From assembly GCA_030685235.1 (NCBI GenBank), contig MU839082.1:62001-126000 (forward strand): a stretch of DNA of 64,000 bases, written 5' to 3'. Of the stretch, positions 47,343 through 59,700 are shown piece by piece. The position numbers were made by a program, and so were the translations under genes. How positions within the stretch are numbered: position 1 is the first letter of the stretch; each line of letters opens with the position of its first letter. The DNA is from Copromyces sp. CBS 386.78 (Eukaryota > Ascomycota > Sordariomycetes > Sordariales > Sordariaceae). Below the pieces are notes generated by a model, which worked only from the letters and a program-made list of their open reading frames with translations, made no database searches and was not told the origin of the DNA.

Positions 47343-48949
47343 TTAGCAGGCGGCTGCTATGGGGTGTTGGGAATCAAGCCGCATCGGAGTAGGTTGATGA
47401 GACTGAGTTTGCGAGTGCCGCCGACCAAAGACATGCTGCATGATGGCTCGTGGGCTGGCGTCAATGCTAGGAAGGCTGACGGTTCTGTGGGTCAATGGCA
47501 AGGGGATGCGGTGGACCTTCTTTGAGGTCTGCCACTTCTCCTTGATGCAGTCGTCGACAAGAGCCATGAGACCAGAGGCCATGATAACACTAAGCAAATG
47601 TGATTAGAGCATGTTCAGTCTTTATTGGACTTTATGAAGAAAACTTACTCGGCAACATCGGTGACAGCATCAATGATCGTCTCATCAGCGATCCACATGA
47701 AGCATGGGGGAACCCATCCACCAGCACGCTCGTCGGCATCAACCTGAGCGGGCGATCGAGTCTCGGGGACAATGTGGGCGACCGGAGCGCTGGTATTCCC
47801 GTCGCGGATGAGGTGGAATGAAACTTGACCCCCCATTTGCTTGTTGACAGAGCGCTTCCAGGCATAGTTGTGACCCCACCACTCAAACTCGTACCGCTTG
47901 TTGCTCTTACCACCACGGCGGTGCACATCAACACGGGCATAATTGCTGAACTCAAGCTTGATGGTGTTGGTGGGAGTGGCCCGGTGCGCCTTGCCCTTGC
48001 CCTTGGAAGCGAGAGACGTGAGCGAAGAGTTGCTGTGGTGGCACAGCTCATCGTCACCGTAGCACGAGTCGCTGGTGTTGGGTCGGCTGGAGCAGATAGA
48101 TGCAGCACCGGACGTTGTTGTGCGCCGAAGGACGGGCTTGGACTTGGTCGCAGCGCTGAGCGTCTTGATTGCCGTTGACATGGAGCGCTTCAAGGTTGGA
48201 CGTTCGTGGTGGCTCTTGTTGACATCATCCTTGGAGGCAGCCCTGGACTTTGCCTTGGCCGATGCCGAAGACTCGGCGTACTTGCGCTTCGAGTTGCAAA
48301 CCTCACGCCCGGAGTCGCGGCAGTACCGACGTAGAGAAAATTCCCGCTTAGCCAAGTCGTACATGCGCAGATGGAAGAGTTGATAGACCGTTCTTCTGCG
48401 GCCAGTGACGACAGTGTCGATGCGCAGGTTCATGTTCCCGTCCGACGTGTACTCATCGTGACGGATGGACAGGCGGTTGAGCGAAGGGAACAGCTTGGCG
48501 AAGTCCTGAGGGGTGGTTGCCCGGACGTTGGGTTCCACGAGTTCACGGCGGTACGTGGGGAGCGGCGGGATGCTGGTGTCCTCGGCCTCCACGGGTGATT
48601 CGTCGTCGAGGTCCATGGCGTCGAGATCCTGGGTGGAGTCTGTTGTGGAGGCGTAGGTCTCTACCGAGGAACGTGGGTAGAGCGAAGTGGCCGGGCTGAC
48701 GTCGTCTTGGTAGACATATGGCTTGGGCTGTGAGTGATGATAAGAAGAAGGAGTATACAAGTCCTCGTCCGCCCTTGTCGATGTTCCCATAGCCTTGTGG
48801 TCTGAGGAGTAGTGGTCCTGGGTGGAATAGAGAGAAGTAGGGGCGGTAGAGTGAGTGAGGTGAGACTCGAAGGAGTCGTGGCTCTGCTGATGAGAGTGGC
48901 CACTGGAGTTGCTCTGGCTCGAGCCTTGTCTTCTATGACTTGATGACAT
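47343..48949 (-). CDS. Conserved-type fungal protein of unknown function, 515 aa
   Basis: Two exons, 48949-47649 and 47589-47343; the 59-nt intron is GTAAGT...GCTTAG and restores the frame as DVAD-VIMASGL. The first 150 residues are Ser/Thr/His/Gln-rich and look disordered. A folded region begins near residue 160 (NVRATTPQDFAKLFPSLNRL), with beta-strand-like segments NLRIDTVVTGRRRTVYQLF and FSLRRYCRDSGREVC. After a basic low-complexity insert it resumes (IKLEFSNYARVDVHRRG, RYEFEWWGHNYAWKR, GGWVPPCFMWIADETIIDAVTDV) and ends with a helix. The alternation suggests a beta-barrel interrupted by an insert, possibly tubby-C/LURP-like, but that is only a guess. ATG at 48949 is the first in frame. Role and location unknown. 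Confidence 0.85.
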
Positions 48950-49150
48950 GGTTAAGTTGTGGATGTATGGGCTGGCTAAGTGTTGTGAAGTAAGAAGTGA
49001 AGAGAGGAATGGACGTTCAACGTTGCGGTTTGCTTGTGTGAATGGAGGAGATGTGGGGAGGAGGGCTCAGAACAGAGGCGGTCGTGGGACGGGACGGGAG
49101 CGCTCCAAGACTTATATCAAAGGCAGCGTGAGAGTCCGAGATGGCTCTCC

Positions 49151-49173
49151 GGGGGGGGGGGGGGGGGGGGGGG
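49151..49173 (+). repeat. Homopolymer of 23 G
   Basis: An uninterrupted run of G on the plus strand about 200 bp upstream of the 515-aa gene. It is followed at 49208-49246 by several GGGT-like clusters. Runs like this can form G-quadruplexes; the exact length is prone to sequencing error. Confidence 0.9.
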
Positions 49174-52100
49174 CCCAAGGAGGCAGGACGGGGCCAGGAC
49201 GGGAGAACGGGTCGCCGGTAGGGTGGGTAGAGTGGGTTGTGGGTTGGGCCGATTCTCTTCAGTCCAGAGTCGGACTTTGCTGTACAAGCAAGTCTAGCGT
49301 GGTGGACTGGGCCAGGGGATACAGGGGACGTCAGAGGAAGACGCGTGAGAGACCAGTGAGAGAGCAGTGGGAGGCAGGGGCACCGGATGCCATTGGCGAC
49401 TGCGAATGGCTCCAAGTGTCCATCTTCCAGAGTCTGCTGCATACGACGAGCCGGGGCTGCAAGGTGCAGAGAAAAATGAATCTCGAGATACGTAGTCGGT
49501 GTTCTCGGTAACAAACTGCCGCTTGGCTCTCATCCTCCTTTTCGCGCCAGGCCTGTTTGGGCATTAAACGCGGGGAGATGTGTTTTAAATGGGCAGACCT
49601 GTTGGCATCGTCTGTCTCGCCCACGCTCTCGTGGGAGAGTGTCGTTGTCAGAAGTTCTTTGGGACTGGCACTTGACTTGTCAGCTCAGACAGCGTGGAGC
49701 GAATTGTATAAAGCGGAGGCGGGGACGATATCGATGTCAGGAACAGTGTTGAAGCTGCAGCAAGATCATGATGGTGATGGCGATGAGGATGTAGACAAGA
49801 TCCATCTGCCAGTCTCCCAACAACACTCCTGTCTGTACCGCCCTCTTGCAACGGTGAAAGGCAACCAGAGAACAAGGCCGGTTACGGCATCCGAACTGCC
49901 CGTACACTCCTCGTACAGCCGCAGAGCCGGTACACTTGTTCCGTGTGATGACGCTGAGAGACTCAAACAGTGCCTGGATCGCCATGTCAAGACACGCGCA
50001 CAACAGTCTGCAACATCGAGGTCCATCTCTGTGATCGAAGGCCCTTCATTTCGACTGTCTCTCAACAGCCACAATGGGATGGGTTTCTATATGGGTTGTA
50101 CGACGGCGAGAACGACGACGTTGAGCATACCACCATCTGGGTCTCGGACTTGTCGAAGAACCCTTCCCTACTTTTAGGGCAACAAAGACGTCGCCGTGGT
50201 GGGTGATGTTCTGGTCGGGCCTGGCAGGTCTGCTAAAAAAACAGCAAAGACTCGGATCAGGGCATGGTAAGTGGCCAGAAAATGGCCCGTTGGCCATTTA
50301 CGATTCAAGCACCATTGCTTTGATTGGCCTGTCTGCACTGCCTCCCTCGAATGGGACAAATGTTGGATGGAGGAGGACAGGAGAGGACGAGGTTGCACTT
50401 CCACTTCTGCAGTGGTGGAGCGACTGCGCGAATGGTGGTTGGTTGACATGCCAAGACCTGATAGTGGTTTATTAGTGATTGTATGGACAGAAAGCAGGAT
50501 GGCCAACAGCTCTACAGTGACAGATCAGCATGCGGCCTTGTCGTGCGTCAAATTCTTGCAGTAGAGCGAATCCACCGTGCGGTGTTCCGACCAGTGCCAA
50601 CAAGCCTCTGTCAGTTCACGCCAATTTCGGTGCCAACATCCCACCTTATCCCGCGCACATGCACCCTCTCGCTCGGCACCTTGATGGCTTCCATTCTTCG
50701 ACGTGCGAGGTGGGCTGTCGAAACGACGCTAGAAACAACCTCGACAAGTTGACAAGACGGACGAGACACGCCACGGCCACGAGAGACTCGACTGTCTCAG
50801 CAAATTGAAAGACAAGGGGAAAGGAAAAAGAAATTCTGCTGATGCCGCCCGGGTGCGAGCGATGGCAGCTGCTCCCTATCACCGTCACCTCCTTCCCAAG
50901 TTGGAGCTCAGAAAAAGCTGAGGTTATTCCTGCCCGCCTGAGGTGTCACTAATCTCTAGAGACATCGTGCCTTCCCTATCCCCGTTTGAAGGGTTTCCCC
51001 GCAGGTAGGTACCCATTGGGAAAGAGCAAATGTTCCCAAGTAGTGCAGGCTGTGCTTCTGTCGGTGGTCAGACAAAGCTCACTTTCTCTCTTTCACTTCT
51101 TGTTGTACAGGCGTGGGCTCACATCAGCTTCCGTCAGCTGTCAACGAGCATGTCAAAGAAAAATTTCGATCAATGGTTTCTCTCTTCGTTATGGATCACT
51201 TCGGCAGTGGATGCATCCATCGTGTTTCATCCCGCCTGGGTGTCATGGCAGGACAGACTGCGGACTCCATAACGGCCAATGTCCACAATGTCCCGTATCG
51301 CTTGTTGATCTGCCATGATCTTGACCACGCGCCATTGCCGACGAGCACCATCCAGCACCTGCCATTGAGCACTGCCCGTATAAGATTCAAGTTCGGCCCG
51401 GAGAATCTTCACGTCGACGTAATTTCGCAGTTGCTCTGCTTCATGATACTGGAACCGTCTTTCCCACCGTTTGCAGATTCCGAAACCCGCAACCGTCAAG
51501 CCACCGAAGGGCTCCGACTTGGACCGACCGGCCTCTTTGCCTTGTTACCTTGTTTGATCTCCCTGCCGGATGACGCCAACTCCCAACGTCTTGATACCGC
51601 CGATTTCTGACATCGGCCATCGCGTTTCCACCGCATTGAACAGAGTACCCGGCTTAACCAAGGCTATCATGCCAGCGACGATGTGCTACCTTCCCGCACC
51701 CATCGTGCTTTTTCCCAAGAGTTCCCTTGTCCTCTATTTGCCTATCGAACCCCGACTCTAGCATCTCGATGGTTGGCGCCCTAACAGTTCCTAACAATAA
51801 CTATGCACAGCACAGCAAGACAGACTCACAAAATCCTATCGCGGCAAACACCGAGTCCTTCCGGCTGGTGATTAACAGGGGCTAACCACTGGCGCTATTT
51901 CCAGTCCGTTGAGGATGCTGGAAGAATGCCAATCGGGGCGACGACTTGAGCGGCCGGAAGAACACAGAACGCATAGCAGGCGCATGTAATCTGTACGTGG
52001 CAGCAATTCTCACAAGTCAGAACGGCCGCCGGAACTGAAGGAAGCCCAAGGGCTGAACCACACGAGAACCTGGTCGATGCCCGGATGCCCAACTACAACC

Positions 52101-52605
52101 ACCTTGACCACTCACTGAAGACATCTCCAGTGCCCAGGCGCCGTTTTGGAAGCAACACTTCCAGCCACATGGGCACAGCTCCCATTTGTGAGAGTGAGGC
52201 GGTTCTTCAGCGAGGCTAGTGAAGACGTGAATGGACAGAGATGCTCACAAATCGTGGGGTATCTTCCCTTTCTGGAAGCAAGATGGTTGACTACCGACAG
52301 CAACCACTTCAATTTTCTTGTCACCCATTCAGCATCAGATGCGTCAAGATTTATTGAGTTGCCATGTTGTATTCTGCCCCTCATGGCTACTAATCCAGTT
52401 GACCCTGTTATCACGCTTTCAGCACCCACCATCCAGGCCCATCCAGAGAGCCACCAAGGCCACAGGCCACCTCCACCTTCAGCTTCTCAGGAGACCGAAT
52501 ACCAAGAGCCACCATGACGCGCTTCTCACCTTCGCAACGATACCATGCTGACTCAGATACGGTATGTACAAAGGCTTCCTCCAGATCGGTCCAGCTCCAA
52601 ATATC

Positions 52606-52631
52606 ATTATTATTATTATTTATTTATTTAT
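52606..52631. repeat. ATT/ATTT microsatellite
   Basis: Five ATT units followed by TATTTATTTATG; a simple-sequence repeat in non-coding DNA. Confidence 0.8.
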
Positions 52632-54448
52632 GTACCATTATTCTTTTTGGCAAAGCCCCTCCGATCGCCTGGAAATCACAGCCCTGGTTGTTTCAGCAAG
52701 CTTAGCTTCCGGCTCAAATTCGACTTGGTTCAGCCAACTCAATTCCCCTAGCCTCAATGGCGATAGCTTCCATGGGCCGGCACACTGGAGACCTGCTGGA
52801 CACCACTGTTTATGGCTTGGCGCAGGTCCACGATTCTCCGCACTTGGAACCGACTGTTCGCTCTGCAGGTTCCAGCGAGGGCCATGGGGTCCGCCCGTAT
52901 CGGACCATCACGGCGCTGACTGTGTGTCAATCTCTCATTCGCCGACAATATCGTGCCCCGACCAAGACCACCAACCCGGAAGCAAGAGGTGGGTTGGAGT
53001 TGGGATTAGCAGCGACCACATGTGCCTTCGGCCCTAGCTGCCGGGACGTCAAAATGGTTCTCGATTTCACCTGTCCCCCAAAGACCTCTCTCTTGCTTTG
53101 CACCCGATCGTGCAATTGCTGAGCCAGTGGCACGTTGCCGTGATCACCAGGTTGAACACGTCCCGGCGTACCGGACGACAACCGATATCGCTGGCGTCCT
53201 GCACGCCTTCAGGGGCTTCTTTGAAATCCCGAGAGAGTCTGGATGCAGATGCGCAACGCGTATCACCACGACCCTCGAGTACAGCACATTGAGCAATTTG
53301 ATGAGACTAAATTGCCTTTGGTAAAAAGCAGGCAATCCTTCACAGTCAAGCTTGAGGTAATTGGCATGGTGCTCTCGCTCGCAAAATCGTTGGACGCTCC
53401 TACCCGTCACACACATCTTCGCCGGATTTTGCATACATGCACGGGCATCCCGTTACTGTATACAACTGGATCTGGGGTGGGAATAGGCATATCTTTGCGG
53501 CTCTAGGATTGGACCATCTTCCCGGTGGCATCAATCGTCGCTGCAGCGACGTTCTCAGGTGACGCTGATACCACAGGTCTCTGAGGTCGCTTTTTGCTCC
53601 TCATTTTTGCGCTCGAACGTCGATTCTAACACATGACTTTGGCTCAAGTTGTCCTCGGCAGCAGTGTCACTCAAACGTTGAGACTTGGAAAGTCTCTTCA
53701 GACTTCCGATCCGCTGTCAAGCCATGCGTGATAATGGCCCTTTGTTTCGGTGAACGGCGTACGATGCCTGTAACTAACCGGCACGGTCACCATACGCAGT
53801 AGACAGCGGAAGAGGTTCTCGGGCGCATCGTAGACGTCCAACGATAATCGCCCTCTCATGTTGTGCAACTTCCGTCTTAGTCCACTGTCCAATCAAATCG
53901 AGGCGGAATCTCCCTTTTGGGCAACCCAGCAGAGAGGTACATACAGTATGTATCTCACACTTCCTCGCCGAGGTCAAGCTCTACTACAACGATCTGGTTA
54001 TTTGAGGTGTGCTATACGTATGTCTACCGTGCAAAGGTAGGTCTCCATAGGTGAAGGGGCGCATAAGACTTCAAAGATGCCCAAGAAATATCTCACTGTT
54101 TCAGCTCGACGCCCAAGTAGACGGCGAGGAAGAATCCCGGAGCCTTGTCATAGACTCGATGCAACACAAGGCGTCCTTGAAGGCTTCAAAATGCGATTTC
54201 TTCAGGCATTGGCTTTCGGGTGAGGTATCAACAATCACAGCGTCCCTGCCCTCGTCCGACGTTTTTGTCATCCAAGCGGCCGAGCGGTTTTAGCGAGGAT
54301 GTGGCAGAGTATAGGCAATATGCAGAACATCGAGGCAAGTCGCCTATTTGGACCGATTTCCTACCTTGGGCTACTCACCTGCCTGCCTAACGTTGGCTTA
54401 TTGCACCCTTAAGAGCGGGGCTTCCCTGTCCTGGCTTGGGGGGCCTAC

Positions 54449-54497
54449 CAGAGAATGGGGATCAGATTACACCATTCTCTGAGCAAGATTTTGCTCC
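54449..54497. repeat. Two adjacent hairpins
   Basis: CAGAGAATGG (54449-54458) pairs perfectly with CCATTCTCTG (54472-54481) around 13 nt. Directly after, GAGCAA-GATT-TTGCTC forms a second small hairpin. No gene boundary is known nearby, so a terminator role cannot be argued. Confidence 0.55.
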
Positions 54498-56614
54498 GTG
54501 AGAATGCGCTGCTTGTGTTTATTGGGCTCTGTCATTTCTGACAGACGAATGACCGTTGTCCAAATTCGGGTGTGTGTGTCAGTCGGAGGCTTCTATCACG
54601 AACTTCTGGAGTTTCATTCCTCCTGTTCTGAGACCTTCTGAGGTTCTTGGTCTTCGGCCACTTATGGCTGCTCAACCGACATTGGCAATGTGTCTCAAGC
54701 GGGATTTAAAAAAAAGAAGTCAATTTGGAACTGATAGACTGGAAGACATGTGGTTGAACACTATGGAGAGAACCGTTGCTATGCGCTATGAGTGTTTACC
54801 GGACCTCAGACTGGCTTACTACCTGCAGACAGACGGATTACTGTACAGGTCCGAGAACTCCGATTACGAGCCTGGACAAAATACGTCCTTTGAGAAAGCA
54901 ACGCCCTGTGGGCGTTAGTCAGACACGCGGAATATCCTAACTACCATATGAATGCTCATATGATTGTCGTGGAAACCAAGAAGCAAGTCGCGAGCTCCCA
55001 AAGAACTGATCTACGTGGTCTGGGCCTTTCGAGACGGCAGAACTTGCGGGTAGTTTCCCTTCTCTCCCGCCCCTGATTCGCATTTGCAGACATGTCAAAC
55101 TACCAAACATCGGGAGAGCATCGGGGTTTACAGACGAGTTACAGGCACTCAAAAGCTGCTTGGTGACGTCGGTCGGTGACTGACAATTTTCGTCTTCCAT
55201 TTATTACAAACAATAAATCTCTCGCATCAGGTGTAGATATAAGAACGGTTCTACTGGTTCACAGAACCGGATAGTCGGCTGGGAACGGTTGGATATCAGG
55301 TCCGAGTATCAGTCCGGTATAAACCCGATTAGAGGAGAAGAATGAGATCGGCTTCTGAGAGCTTCGTGATCTGCGCCTACATTCCCTTCAACTACTCGTC
55401 AAGTTTCGACGTACGGCAGACATGAAAGGGTTTGCATGAGCTACAGTCAGACACGTTCCTGAGTTGGCCCGTGTCAGAGAGACCGGAACGGCCGTCTCGT
55501 CGATGCGGTGCATGGCCACTGCTGTGATCCAAAGCCCGCTGGAGAACTGTCCCAAAACAGCCACACAAGCGATGGAGCGTAGGCGAGCATCTACAGTATC
55601 CCCACAAGTGGTCAGATGTGGAAAAACCCATTTGGTCTAGAACTGAAAGAGCAAAACGTGGCGAGAGGTTAAAAATCAAGAGGCGAAGTAGACGACGATC
55701 ATTGATCTCACCTAACCCACAAAGTTGACTACGAAGACACTGCCCGGTCTCTGCCTTTTGGAACACGCAGATATATGGTGATGTGTAAGCAAGAACGATA
55801 CACTCAGCTCGCCAAATGTCGAATCATGGCGGATGGCTCTTCTCTTTCGGCTCTTGACTTGCTGTCCTCGGTCTACTGCAAAATTTCCCGGACTCTGAGA
55901 TGGACCGAAACGTCTGGCCAATGTGGGAAGGAGACGACAGATCAGGAAAGCACAGGTTGGGTTGATGGGGAAGGAACACACGAAGAGCAAGGAGCGATGG
56001 CCTGGGATACTGGGATCGAATTTTTGACGGTGTGTCCCTCCCTCACTTGGTCGGTAGGAGAGCAGATGGGCTGTTTATAAGTAGGTAGCCGAGTTGCCAT
56101 GGTCAAGTTATTCGTCAGCAGTTACTGGACGCCCTCATGGAAGGAGCTACCAGCTCTCATGGCTTTGCTGAATGTGGAAAGTACATGTATCATCCACTGC
56201 ATTCCAAGACGATCGCAAAAAGGATTCATTCATTATTATCACTTTCAAACAAAAACTCGGCGTGAAAAGTATAAGGCGCTGAGGCACGTTATGACAGGAA
56301 TGAATTCTTTGCTCATCAATGTTTTGTCTAATCTGTTTCATTTCCTAACTATTCCCTTTTGTTGCTCCTCCTGGCCCCAATCACATCATGATGCTTCCCC
56401 TTGAGCCCGATAGCCTTACTCAATCTCTGCCTTCTCTTTCTCTCCCTCTACCCCCCAGCCCAGCGGCACTGTTCTGACAAAGTAAGTACTTCCTCCCATT
56501 TCACTTATCAGTACCTCTCATTTCCTGAGCTATCCCAGCTTCCCTTCACCTCGCTCAACATCAACTATTTATCCCCACTTTCCTTCATCTATCGTCCCTT
56601 ATACCACCTGCCCA

Positions 56615-58057
56615 TTACAAGCCCATCTTCTCCTCACGTTCTCTCAAGACCTTCTCCCTCTTACTCATCTCCTTCTCCTTCTCACGCATATCCTTCTCCT
56701 TCAACTCAAGCACCATCTCCTGGGCCTTGAGTTTAAGCCCTTCAAGCTTATTCCTCTCATCGATCCCCAACAGTTCCATTTGCTTAAACATCAGGAGGGT
56801 GGTGCGGTCACGCATCTTCTCGTCATACTCGGTAAGGAAATGTGCCCGTTCCCGGAGCTCTATCTCACACTGAGAAAGTTGCCTGGCCGCCACCTCAATC
56901 CAATGCTCATTTTCAGTGACTTTTTCGGCTTGCGCTCCGGAAAGTGAAGAAGATGGGGTTGGGGCGCCGCTCTGATGAGCTGGAAAAACAAGCGAGAGGC
57001 CAGTCGGTGAAGCTTGATGATGCTCTGATGCGGTGGTTGACTCGGTTTGGAGACGTTCCATGAAGAGCATGTGGTTGGCGTCTTGGATGAGGGCGCCCTC
57101 GGTGAACATCTGCCAGTAGACGTCGAGGAATCCCTTGAGAAGAATGTGTTGTTTGAGAGCATCCTGGAGTTCTTCGATGAAGTCTTGGTTGGCAGCGTCT
57201 GAGAGCTTGTTTCCGGCTTCTGACTCTTCTTCTGCTTCCTCCTCTGCCTCCTCCTCTGCTTCCTCCATGAGGCGGAGTTGCTCTCTAAGTGCTTCCTGGA
57301 GTTCTTCGATGGAGGCTAATGTGGCAGGGTCAAGGCACCTGTCTCCGGGTTCTGATACTCCTCCTGTTTCCTCCCCTGCCTTCGCCTCTGTCTTCTCCTC
57401 CACCATTTCCCATGCCTCCTCTTCAGCTCCCTCTCCTGCTTGCTCGTCTGCTTTCTTTCCCGCTACTTCACCTGCTGTCTCGTTTGCTCTTTTTTCCTCG
57501 CCGTCTTCTTCTTCTGGGCTTGTACCCTCCCCAGTGTTACTCTCTGGATTGACATGCGCCTTGATTGTAGAAAAGTAGTTCTGCTCCTCCACCAGATGCT
57601 CCTGCAGCATGGCGCGAACAATGGTCTCGAGGCGCGGATACCTCTGTGCGGTGACGAAGTAGTCGGTCACCCACTTTGGGTTGCGGCTCCAGAAGTCTTG
57701 GAGATGTGGGGCTTGAAGCATCTTGAGCATCGACGGTTGTTCAGGTGTTTTGGACTCCGGCTCCTCTTCCGGCTGGACTTCGTTTCCTTCCTGGGAGTCA
57801 TGTTGCGATGCCGAAGCTTTGGTTTGCGACTGAGCTTCCGAGTTCTCAGCCTCATCATATTCCTTGGGGAGTTCATCTTTCCCAGACTCGTTCTCCTCGA
57901 GAACATAATTTGTGGCCCATTCGACTAGTACTTTGAGGTTTTGTCCCCAAGGCGGTGGGCAAGACGGAGGGTTGCCAAGGAGACGCTCAACATCTTTCCG
58001 GGCTTCCAGGCGCTTCGTGTCGTCTAGAAGCCTCACAAGTCTTGAAAAGGCATCCAT
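56615..58057 (-). CDS. Glu-rich coiled-coil protein of unknown function, 480 aa
   Basis: A single-exon frame. The N-terminus (MDAFSRLVRLLDDTKRLEARKDVERLL) is helical; the folded-looking middle contains FWSRNPKWVTDYFVTAQRYPRLETIVRAMLQEHL. Two related segments (IEELQEALREQLRLMEEAEEEAEEE and FIEELQDALKQHILLKGFL) look like an internal duplication separated by a Glu/Ala tract. The C-terminal 90 residues are a strong coiled coil (LKEKDMREKEKEMSKREKVLREREEKMGL), probably for self-assembly. I place the start at 58057; an in-frame ATG at 58200 would add 48 Ser/Pro-rich residues, but a TATA-like TATTTATA overlaps that position on the minus strand, which favours a transcript starting further down. Family not recognised; could be lineage-specific. 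Confidence 0.7.
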   Translation of the reverse strand: MDAFSRLVRLLDDTKRLEARKDVERLLGNPPSCPPPWGQNLKVLVEWATNYVLEENESGKDELPKEYDEAENSEAQSQTKASASQHDSQEGNEVQPEEEPESKTPEQPSMLKMLQAPHLQDFWSRNPKWVTDYFVTAQRYPRLETIVRAMLQEHLVEEQNYFSTIKAHVNPESNTGEGTSPEEEDGEEKRANETAGEVAGKKADEQAGEGAEEEAWEMVEEKTEAKAGEETGGVSEPGDRCLDPATLASIEELQEALREQLRLMEEAEEEAEEEAEEESEAGNKLSDAANQDFIEELQDALKQHILLKGFLDVYWQMFTEGALIQDANHMLFMERLQTESTTASEHHQASPTGLSLVFPAHQSGAPTPSSSLSGAQAEKVTENEHWIEVAARQLSQCEIELRERAHFLTEYDEKMRDRTTLLMFKQMELLGIDERNKLEGLKLKAQEMVLELKEKDMREKEKEMSKREKVLREREEKMGL

Positions 58058-59376
58058 ACTTGTAGTTATTTGGATGTAATGTTTTAATGGTTGAGGGTGA
58101 CTGCCAAGAGATTCTTGATTGACGATATTTGCATTGGCTTGTATGTGTCCCGGTGACGATGGAATACGAAGAGAGGAAGATAGGGCTCGGGGACTTGCCA
58201 TATAAATACCTTTTCCAGTACGTCTCTCCTCTTTGGACTCCGCTTGCAATAGCTGTCATTGCCTGAAGGTTATCAAGCAGGTGACACATGCATCCTCGGT
58301 TGAATGAATCGTTTGGAACCGTTACCGGAGTCAAGGTAGCGATGAAATTCCATCGTGGCCACAGCGCATCACTTCCATGCTACTCGAAGAATGAATCACG
58401 TCCTTCAGAAGGTAGAAGTGCCTAAGCTCCCACCGCTGTAGGCATTCACCAAGAACGGACGGCAACATGACGTGTTGAGGAACAGTCGGTGTATCTTACG
58501 AACCCGAGCAACTGTCCTGACCCATCTGACGTGAGGGGCACAGCCTACAACGGACTGCAGGGAAACAAATACTCGTTTGGATGGATTCTGAAGGAACTGA
58601 AGACGAACGGAGGGCGGTTGCGGTGGGATGATCAAGGACTCCGGATAAAACAACACGTCGGCGGTGTGCCCTTTAGGCGGTATGAGACAGGACGGGTCTT
58701 TTCCTACTTCTGAGTGTTCTTTGGTCTTTGGTTATCCTAGTGAGTATCGAAACCGCGAGCAAGGCATCCGTTAGCAGCTATCGAACTTCCGTCTTGAGGG
58801 TTGCCAGGGTTAAAATAATCTGAATCGAGTGTTAGCGGTGAATGTTCATGGACGGATTTCCTTTCATCGTCTCATCCATCGTCCGATAGCTGTTGGTGAG
58901 CATGTTGAGTGCCATCGAACGAAGTCTCAACAGCGGAGTGTATCACGGTAACCGTCTTGACCACGGAAATGAAGACAGGGACCCATAGAATTTAAGAGCC
59001 GGAGTAGTCAACAGTTCACGGGGTCGTGACCCATAGTTGGAGAGTGCTTGCCATGACGGAGAATGATCGAGAGGAAGCAAACCGTGCAACGATCCATATG
59101 TGATAGACGAGGCTCACCTGTGCCATACTGGAAGCACGCATCTCATACACAATATGTATGGAGAGTTGGGAGTGATGTTGTACGGCAAATCGCTTGCGGT
59201 TTCTCCATCCTCAGCGTATTTGTCGAAGACACTCTTCATCACCACTTGAAGCACAAGGTGATTTCTAGACTGTACTACCTCTTCCAACACCCCTTTGTGC
59301 TGCCAACCGAACGCTCAAGCAACTTTTGACTCGAAGACAAACCCAAGTAATATCTTCCTCAACAAAGCCGTTCCAG
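58058..59376. other. Divergent intergenic region
   Basis: Lies between the coiled-coil gene (-) and the small gene at 59377 (+). A TATA-like sequence for the minus-strand gene is at 58201-58208. No credible gene within. Confidence 0.4.
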
Positions 59377-59700
59377 ATGTCTGGACGAATCTTCCCCGGA
59401 GACACTCAAAGCAGGCATGAGCTAGAGAGGCGCTTGAGATCCGTCCAGCACGACCTAAGGGAGGAAATCGATCGGTCTGACCGTTTAGAGAAAACGATTA
59501 AAACACGAAGCGAGCTCGTCAGGAGCTATCTGGCAGAGCAGAAAGAGAAGGCGAAGGCCAGGGCCTACACGTTATTCCACAGGAACCCTTCAGCGGGCTT
59601 AGACGAGTTCGTGGAGCTTCAGGAAGCTCTGGCTCTCGAATCATTTATCAAGAGGACGATTAGAGCCTTGGGGCCTGCAATGAGGTCACCTTCGGAGTAA
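59377..59700 (+). CDS. Small coiled-coil protein of unknown function, 107 aa
   Basis: A single-exon frame starting with ATG in a good context (ccagATGTCT) and ending TAA. Charged heptads run through most of it (ELERRLRSVQHDLREEIDRS, then KTIKTRSELVRSYLAEQKEK), followed by a second helical part (GLDEFVELQEALALESFIKR) and a short SPSE tail. No signal peptide or membrane helix. Composition is clearly protein-like, unlike neighbouring frames, but no family is recognised. It may be a fungal-specific small protein; a wholly spurious frame remains possible. Confidence 0.55.
   Translation: MSGRIFPGDTQSRHELERRLRSVQHDLREEIDRSDRLEKTIKTRSELVRSYLAEQKEKAKARAYTLFHRNPSAGLDEFVELQEALALESFIKRTIRALGPAMRSPSE

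Larger units (their letters stand above)
48950..56614. other. 7.7-kb stretch without a convincing gene
   Basis: The first few hundred bases are the promoter and leader of the 515-aa gene (minus strand). From 49.5 to 56.6 kb, many 60-160 codon frames occur on both strands but none shows a recognisable domain, a consistent exon chain or low overlap with competing frames. Base composition is balanced and CA/TG are common, so it is not a RIP block. An ATT/ATTT microsatellite lies at 52606-52631. From 56400 the plus strand is a long C/T-rich tract leading into the 3' end of the coiled-coil gene. Confidence 0.45.

Noticed and set aside
51113..51610. 165-codon plus-strand frame and an overlapping minus-strand frame at 51227-51499
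   Set aside because: Both are moderately protein-like but overlap each other, lack splice partners and match no family I know; evidence cannot choose between them.
58198..58200. Upstream ATG as start of the coiled-coil protein
   Set aside because: Overlaps a TATA-like element on the same strand, and the added Ser/Pro-rich residues have no clear continuity; kept as an alternative only.
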